Source of the DNA: JBBROS01 sp965199595
GTDB taxonomy: Bacteria; Pseudomonadota; Alphaproteobacteria; Acetobacterales; Acetobacteraceae
Assembly (NCBI GenBank): GCA_965199595.1
Contig: OZ241182.1
Span: 2,728,001 to 2,792,000, forward strand
DNA: 64,000 bases
Direction: 5' to 3'
A program made the translations under genes and the position numbers. Position 1 is the stretch's first letter. Each line of letters starts with the position of its first letter. Positions 59,299 through 64,000 of the stretch are shown here, piece after piece. The notes under the pieces were generated by a model. That model had not been told where the DNA came from, ran no database searches, and saw nothing but the letters and a program-made list of their open reading frames with translations.

Positions 59299-60348
59299 AT
59301 GAGATCAGCCGTTTTGGACCATGCAGCGGACCAGTCGCCCGGGCCCCGGGTTCATTTCCTCAACCGCACCCCGGCGGTCACGGCCGCAAACACCCCGGTC
59401 TGCACCATCGTGGTCGACGCGGAGGAGGATTTCGACTGGGCGCACCCGCAGGAGGGCGTGCAGCACACCTCCGCCAACATGCTGCACATCCGCCTGCTGC
59501 AGGAGATCGCCGGAGCCTACGGCGCCAGGCCCGCCTATCTGCTGACCTACCCGATCCTGCAATCGGCCGAGATCGTCAAGCTGCTGCGCACCAGGGTCGA
59601 GCGGGGGGATTGCGAGGTCGGGGTGCAGCTGCATCCCTGGGTGACGCCGCCCTTCAGCAAAGGCAAGGGGCTCGCCACGTCCTTCGCCGGAAGCCTGCCG
59701 CCCGAGCTTGAACGGCTCAAGCTGCTGGAGCTGCGTCGCAAGTTCATCGAGTGCTTCGGCACCACGCCGCTGATGTATCGAGCCGGCCGCTACGGCCTGG
59801 GCGAGAACTCGGCCCGGCTGCTGGAGGAGCTCGGCTTCTCCATCGACACCAGCGTGGCCCCCCGCACGGACTTCGCCGCCACGGGCGGCCCCGATTTCAG
59901 CGACTACGGCTCCGCCCCGTTCTGGTTCGGGCAGCGTGACAGGCTGCTGGAGGTGCCGCTGTGCCGGGACGTGGTGGGCTGGAGCGGCCGCTTTGCACCG
60001 GCGCTCTACCAGTCATTGTCCCAGCCGCGCCTGGCCCCGCTGCACATCCTGGCCCTGGCCACCCGCCTGCGCGGCGTCGAACGCATCACCCTGTCCCCGG
60101 AGGGCAACGACCTGCCGGCGATGAAGCGGCTGGTGCGGAGCCTGCATGCCGCGGGCAGCCGGGTCTTCGTCGTCAGCCTGCACAGCTCGTCACTGACGGT
60201 GGGGCGCAACCCCTACGTCCGGTCGGAATACGACCTCCGCCACCTCTATGACCGGCTCTCCGGAATTCTCGACTTCATGCTGCGGGAGTTCTCCATGCGC
60301 TTCTCGTCGCTGTCCCGGCTGCCCTCCCTGCTCCAGCCCCCGGCCTGA
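59299..60348 (+). CDS. polysaccharide deacetylase family protein
   Basis: A 349-residue NodB-fold protein. TIVVDAEEDFDWAHP has the catalytic/metal Asp pair, CEVGVQLHPWVTPPF gives the metal-binding His near residue 113, and YRAGRYGLGENSARLLEELGFSIDTS the substrate Arg and following helix. The HTSANMLHIRLLQE helix is typical of WalW-like exopolysaccharide members. No signal peptide is evident. It is 3 bases upstream of a glycosyltransferase, forming a small polysaccharide operon. Confidence 0.85.
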   Translation: MRSAVLDHAADQSPGPRVHFLNRTPAVTAANTPVCTIVVDAEEDFDWAHPQEGVQHTSANMLHIRLLQEIAGAYGARPAYLLTYPILQSAEIVKLLRTRVERGDCEVGVQLHPWVTPPFSKGKGLATSFAGSLPPELERLKLLELRRKFIECFGTTPLMYRAGRYGLGENSARLLEELGFSIDTSVAPRTDFAATGGPDFSDYGSAPFWFGQRDRLLEVPLCRDVVGWSGRFAPALYQSLSQPRLAPLHILALATRLRGVERITLSPEGNDLPAMKRLVRSLHAAGSRVFVVSLHSSSLTVGRNPYVRSEYDLRHLYDRLSGILDFMLREFSMRFSSLSRLPSLLQPPA

Positions 60349-60351
60349 CGC

Positions 60352-61563
60352 ATGGCGAAGGTGCTGCTCGTCACGAACAACTTCCCGCCGGTGCGCGGCG
60401 GCTCGGCGTCCGTCTATGCCAACCTGGCCCGGTGCGCCGAGGGCCAGGTGATCGTCCTGGCAGCCCGCAACGACTACAGCGACGGCCTGCCGCTGATCGG
60501 CTGGCGCGAGCATGACCGGCATGCCGGCTACCAGGTGCGCCGCCTGCCGCTGCTCCGCACCGTGCTGGGCCGCGCGAATGAAAGCCGCGGGGCCAACACC
60601 GCCCGCCGCCTCCGCGACATCGTCATCCGGGTGCGCCTCGCCGCCACCCTGCTGGGCACGATCCTGTTCCAGGGCGTCCGCGTGGTCTGCGTCGGCGAGC
60701 TGCTGACCGGCAGCTGGATCGTGGATTTCGTCCGCATCCTCCCCGGGGTCCGCAGCGTCGCCTATGTGCATGGCGAGGAGATCACCACCAGCGACTCCTA
60801 CGACACCACGCACAGCCGGGCCCGGCACGCCCTGGGCGCCAGCGACCACATCATCACCGTCAGCCGCTTCACCTACGATGCGGTCGCGGCACTGATCGGG
60901 CCGGAATCCGCGGGCAACCGCATCCACCTCATCCACAACGGCGTGGACACCGCACACTTCCACCCCCGCTCCCGCCCCATCGACCTCACGCACCTCTACG
61001 GCCTGGGCGGCTGCTTCGTCTTCGTCTCGGTGTCCCGCCTGGTGGAGAAGAAGGGCACCGACAACACCATCCGCGCCTTCGCCCGCATGGCGCCGGACTT
61101 CCCGGATTGCCGGCTGCTGATCGTGGGGGCCGGGCCATACCGGCCGCGGCTGGAGGAGATCAGGGCGGAGATGGGGGTCGCGGACAAGGTGGTGTTCACC
61201 GGCGCCGTGGCGGAAACGGAGCTGGCCGATCACTACCAGCTCGGCGACGTGTTCATCATGCCGAACCGCAAGCTGGAGAACGGCGACACGGAAGGCTTCG
61301 GCGTCGTGTTCCTCGAAGCCAACAGCTGCGGCCTGCCGGCAATCGCGGGCCGCGACGGCGGCAGCATCGAAGCGGTGCAGGACGGCATCAACGGCCTGGT
61401 GGTCGACGGCAACGACGTGGAGCAGATCACCGCCGCGATGGTGCTGCTCCGCAAGGACAGGCCGCTCTACGAAACCCTGCAGCGCCAAGGGCTGGACCGC
61501 GCGGCCCGGTCGGACTGGCACATCAAGACCCGGAACTTCCTCGAGGTCTGCGCAGCGAGATAG
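60352..61563 (+). CDS. glycosyltransferase family 4
   Basis: A 403-residue GT-B retaining glycosyltransferase. The N-terminal domain starts VLLVTNNFPPVRGGSASVYA; the C-terminal domain begins near residue 220 (FVFVSVSRLVEKKGTDNTIR) and carries the EX7E donor-binding motif in EGFGVVFLEANSCGLPAIAG. It transfers a sugar from a nucleotide donor during surface polysaccharide or glycan assembly. The donor and acceptor cannot be read. Confidence 0.92.
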   Translation: MAKVLLVTNNFPPVRGGSASVYANLARCAEGQVIVLAARNDYSDGLPLIGWREHDRHAGYQVRRLPLLRTVLGRANESRGANTARRLRDIVIRVRLAATLLGTILFQGVRVVCVGELLTGSWIVDFVRILPGVRSVAYVHGEEITTSDSYDTTHSRARHALGASDHIITVSRFTYDAVAALIGPESAGNRIHLIHNGVDTAHFHPRSRPIDLTHLYGLGGCFVFVSVSRLVEKKGTDNTIRAFARMAPDFPDCRLLIVGAGPYRPRLEEIRAEMGVADKVVFTGAVAETELADHYQLGDVFIMPNRKLENGDTEGFGVVFLEANSCGLPAIAGRDGGSIEAVQDGINGLVVDGNDVEQITAAMVLLRKDRPLYETLQRQGLDRAARSDWHIKTRNFLEVCAAR

Positions 61564-61640
61564 AGCGACGTGGTTCCTGCTATAGGTCAGGCAGGCACAT
61601 CGGACCCATCGCATTCAGCCAGATATCATTGACAGCGATC

Positions 61641-62717
61641 ATGCAAGCCAAGCCCGAAGAAGCCTCTGCTGACCCCGCCCCGGTGCGGACCGAGGCCCAC
61701 CCGGCCTGCCCGCTCTGCGGCACGACGGGCCGGGTCGTGCATGGGTCGGTCAGGGACCGCGCGCACAACGTCCCCGGCACCTGGTCGATCCGCGCCTGTC
61801 AGCAGTGCCAGATCGGATGGCTGGACCCGCAGCCGATCGACGAGGATATCGGGCTCTGCTATCCCGGCATCTACTACACCCACGAGGCGGGAGCCCTGCC
61901 AGGCAGCCCCAAGCTCCAGGCGCAAGGCTGGAAGGCCCGGCTCCGCAAAGCCATGCTGGCCGGCCGCTACGGCTACCCGATCGAAGGCACAGGTGCCGCA
62001 GCGCGTCAGCTCGGCAGGATGCTCGCGAGGATCGCACCGCTGCGCAGAAGGCTGAACTACAGCGCAGACAACTCGCTGCCGATCTGGAGCCCGGGCGGGC
62101 GGCTGCTGGATATCGGCTGCGGTGCCGGCCGTTATCTCACCCTGGCGAAGTCCCTGGGCTGGCAGACCTTCGGCATGGACCCGGACCCGGTGGCCGCGGC
62201 CAGCGCCGCCCGCTCCGGCGCAACCGTCGTCGTCGGCACCCTGGACACGGTGTCGCTGCCGCAGGCCCCCTTCGATGCCGTGACCTCGATGCACTCGATC
62301 GAGCACAGCCGCGATCCCCGCCGCTTCCTGCAGCAGGCCGTCGCACTCCTCAGGCCCGGCGGCTACTTCTATCTCCAGACGCCGAACTTCGGCAGCCTCA
62401 TGCACCGGCGCTATGCGTCCGACTGGTATGCCCTGGAAATCTCCCGCCATCTGTGCCTGCTCACCGTCCCGGCGATGCGCCGCCTGCTCGAGGAGACTGG
62501 CCCCTGGGCCTCGCTCTCCGTGCGCTCCATCGCGCGCCGGGCTGTCCGCGAGCTGGAGCAGACGCTGCCGATGCGGCGCACCGGCAGCTTCGAGAACGCC
62601 GTGCCCTGGTCCATCCGCAATCGCGCCGGCATCAACGCCTGGGCCATGCTGGCGCGGGCCGGCAACCATGCGTTCGCGTGGGGCGAGGAGATCGAGGTCA
62701 TCGGCATCAAGGGATAG
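61641..62717 (+). CDS. class I SAM-dependent methyltransferase with N-terminal zinc ribbon
   Basis: A 358-residue protein. Residues 23-70 form a zinc ribbon (CPLCG ... CQQCQIGWLDPQP), as in methyltransferases of O-antigen and polysaccharide clusters. The SAM site is RLLDIGCGAGRYLTLAKSLGW near residue 150, followed by FGMDPDPVAA and SMHSIEHSRDPRRFL. ATG 61641 follows the glycosyltransferase by 77 bases. It probably methylates a glycan or nucleotide sugar. Confidence 0.88.
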   Translation: MQAKPEEASADPAPVRTEAHPACPLCGTTGRVVHGSVRDRAHNVPGTWSIRACQQCQIGWLDPQPIDEDIGLCYPGIYYTHEAGALPGSPKLQAQGWKARLRKAMLAGRYGYPIEGTGAAARQLGRMLARIAPLRRRLNYSADNSLPIWSPGGRLLDIGCGAGRYLTLAKSLGWQTFGMDPDPVAAASAARSGATVVVGTLDTVSLPQAPFDAVTSMHSIEHSRDPRRFLQQAVALLRPGGYFYLQTPNFGSLMHRRYASDWYALEISRHLCLLTVPAMRRLLEETGPWASLSVRSIARRAVRELEQTLPMRRTGSFENAVPWSIRNRAGINAWAMLARAGNHAFAWGEEIEVIGIKG

Positions 62718-62719
62718 CA

Positions 62720-62949
62720 GTTCCCTCGCGGCGACGCTGTCGGGTGACCCGTTGGTGGAACCCGCCTTCGACAACGACTTGATGCGGAAGGATCTGCAGG
62801 CAATGCTACAGGAGGGCCAAGCGCATGGCATGCCCCTGCCGCTTGCGGCGCAGACATTGCAGGCCTTCGATGAAGCGGGTGCCGGCGGATGGGGCGGGCG
62901 GGATTGCGCCTACATGCCGGCTTACTGGGCCAGCAAGGCCTCCTCCTGA
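62720..62949 (+). pseudogene. C-terminal remnant of a beta-hydroxyacid dehydrogenase
   Basis: In the frame ending at TGA 62949 the readable peptide PAFDNDLMRKDLQAMLQEGQ, then AHGMPLPLAAQTLQAFDEAG and GRDCAYMPAYWAS matches the second domain of 3-hydroxyisobutyrate-dehydrogenase-type enzymes (a conserved Lys-Asp helix, then a MPLPL helix, then a GxGxxD end). There is no N-terminal Rossmann domain and no start. It abuts the methyltransferase stop on one side and a LivK-type gene on the other. The intact gene at 34560 also sits beside a LivK gene. Confidence 0.65.
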
Positions 62950-62986
62950 CTTCCCAAGCGGCAGGACCATGCCGCCCTTTGCTGGA

Positions 62987-64000
62987 CTAACCCTTCAAAT
63001 AGGGGCAGCGCGTCTCGGCCAGCGGTTGCATCGCCAGGTTGCCGGCGATGGTGCCGATTGGCTTGTAGTAGTCCCAGGGTGCCTTGGACTCCGCAAGTGT
63101 CTTCACCTGCACGATGTAAAGGTCGTGCACCAGGCGCCCGTCCGGCCGGATGGTGCCATCGTGAACGAACACGTCATTTACCGGCATCGCTCGCATCTTC
63201 TCTGCCACGGCCAACCCGTCTGTGGTTCCCGCTGCTTGCGCGGCCAGCAGGAAATGCCGGACGGCGGAGTATGTGCCCGCCTGGATCTGTCCGGGCATAC
63301 GTCTGGTCTTGTCGAAGAAGGTGCGCGACCAGGTCCGGCTTTCCTCGTTACGGTCCCAGTAGAACCCGTTCATCAGCAACAGCCCTTGCGCCTGCTGCAG
63401 GCCGAGGGAGTGGATGTCGCTGATGACGGCCCCGGGCAGGAAGAACTTCTGCTTGAGCGTGAGGCCGAACTCTGCAGCCTGCTTGACGCTGTTGATCAAG
63501 TCGGACCCGGCGTTGAGGATGCCGACGACCTGCGCGCCCGATGCCTGTGCCTGCAGTAGATACGAAGAGAAGTCGGTCGACCCGATCGGGTGCAGTGCAA
63601 AACCCAACACCTTGCCCCCGGCCGCAGTCACGCTTCGGGTCAGGTCGTCGCGCATCTGGTGTCCGTAGGCGTAATCGCTCACGATCAGGAACCAACTGGA
63701 CAGGCCCTGCTGCATCAGCAGCTTCGAGGGTCCGGCCGTGTTGGCGTATGTGTCATGCACCCAGAGGAAGCCGGTGCGCGAACAGCCCTCGTTCATCAAC
63801 GCTCCCGTCGCCGGGCCGGTGTTCAACGTGATCTTGCCGCGGTCGGACGCCAGCTTCTGCACCGCCAGCGCTACTGCGGAACTGGTGAGGTCGGCTATGG
63901 CCACGACCCCTCGCTGGTCGAACCATTCCCGCGCGATGCCCGAACCCAGGTCGGGCTTGTTCTGGTGGTCCGCGGAAATGATCTCCACGGGGCGGCCCAG
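62987..64000 (-). CDS. ABC transporter substrate-binding protein, LivK type (N terminus beyond window)
   Basis: 338 codons of a Peripla_BP_6 protein; the signal peptide and first strand lie outside the window. Readable blocks: PVEIISADHQNKPDLGSGIA, SGAQVVGILNAGSDLINSVK, LLMNGFYWDRNEESRTWSRT and the C-terminal WDYYKPIGTIAG with ETRCPYLKG. The same blocks occur in the proteins at 30923 and 33286 (YWDLNDRTRAF; final RCPL or GCPF), so the three are paralogues. A GTG at 63988 is internal, not the start. Confidence 0.87.
   Translation of the reverse strand: MGRPVEIISADHQNKPDLGSGIAREWFDQRGVVAIADLTSSAVALAVQKLASDRGKITLNTGPATGALMNEGCSRTGFLWVHDTYANTAGPSKLLMQQGLSSWFLIVSDYAYGHQMRDDLTRSVTAAGGKVLGFALHPIGSTDFSSYLLQAQASGAQVVGILNAGSDLINSVKQAAEFGLTLKQKFFLPGAVISDIHSLGLQQAQGLLLMNGFYWDRNEESRTWSRTFFDKTRRMPGQIQAGTYSAVRHFLLAAQAAGTTDGLAVAEKMRAMPVNDVFVHDGTIRPDGRLVHDLYIVQVKTLAESKAPWDYYKPIGTIAGNLAMQPLAETRCPYLKG

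Noticed and set aside
59240..59302. A 20-codon frame overlapping the deacetylase start (ATGA), considered as a leader peptide.
   Set aside because: No ribosome-binding site or attenuator-like structure; kept only as a note in the intergenic entry.

Overview
The window is very GC-rich, gene-dense chromosomal DNA. Many genes are joined by 4-base start/stop overlaps (ATGA, GTGA, TTGA). The order murA-hisG-hisD-infA-maf-RNase G-like-yacG-tRNA-Phe, the many twin-arginine (Tat) solute-binding proteins without permeases, and HpnN/HpnL-type membrane proteins point to an alphaproteobacterium, most likely Acetobacteraceae (Roseomonas/Rhodopila-like). That placement is inference; there is no rRNA or marker comparison in the window.

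Layout. 1-3641: acyl-CoA catabolic operon (CoA-transferase end, enoyl-CoA hydratase, acyl-CoA ligase, nitronate monooxygenase). 3771-10253: conserved housekeeping block (small membrane protein, dcd, murA, hisG, hisD, infA, maf, RNase E/G-like, yacG, tRNA-Phe). 10254-15681: plastic region behind the tRNA with one hypothetical gene, an orphan peptide-type binding protein, an IS256-family element with intact 8-bp target duplications, and decayed IS110 and IS630 pieces. 15682-25438: a phosphonate locus: HpnN-like RND protein, CDP-alcohol phosphatidyltransferase, HpnL-like membrane protein, 2-aminoethylphosphonate (AEP) transaminase, phosphonopyruvate decarboxylase, PEP mutase fused to a nucleotidyltransferase, a PntC-like cytidylyltransferase and a PhyH-type dioxygenase. 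25588-27264: ung and an aspartate dehydrogenase. 27298-40914: accessory metabolism (thiolase-like protein, a frameshifted MaoC-type dehydratase, CaiB-type CoA-transferase, LivK-type binding proteins, PdxA, a beta-hydroxyacid dehydrogenase, a split ComDE-like TPP decarboxylase with a LysR regulator, two Tat-exported oxidoreductases, an ATP/ADP-antiporter-like protein). 40983-47611: complete peptide-type ABC importer operon ending in a flavin monooxygenase. 47809-56935: hypothetical gene, then more binding proteins with a 2-hydroxyacid dehydrogenase, RraA-like protein, CobW GTPase and D-acyl-amino-acid deacylase. 57272-59033: ferritin-like DUF892 protein and an NMT1-type binding protein. 59299-62717: polysaccharide trio (deacetylase, GT4 glycosyltransferase, methyltransferase). 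62718-64000: dehydrogenase remnant and a LivK-type gene that runs off the end.

How the genes work together. The strongest system-level reading is the phosphonate locus: PEP mutase, phosphonopyruvate decarboxylase and PhnW make AEP, the PntC-like enzyme would give CMP-AEP, the CDP-alcohol transferase could place it on a lipid, the PhyH enzyme could hydroxylate AEP, and the HpnL/HpnN-like proteins could move the lipid. Enzyme families are seen in sequence; the lipid end product is inference. The other striking item is the IS256 element: three short perfect hairpins interrupt it, two inside the transposase gene (50 and 22 nt), and these two together restore the reading frame.
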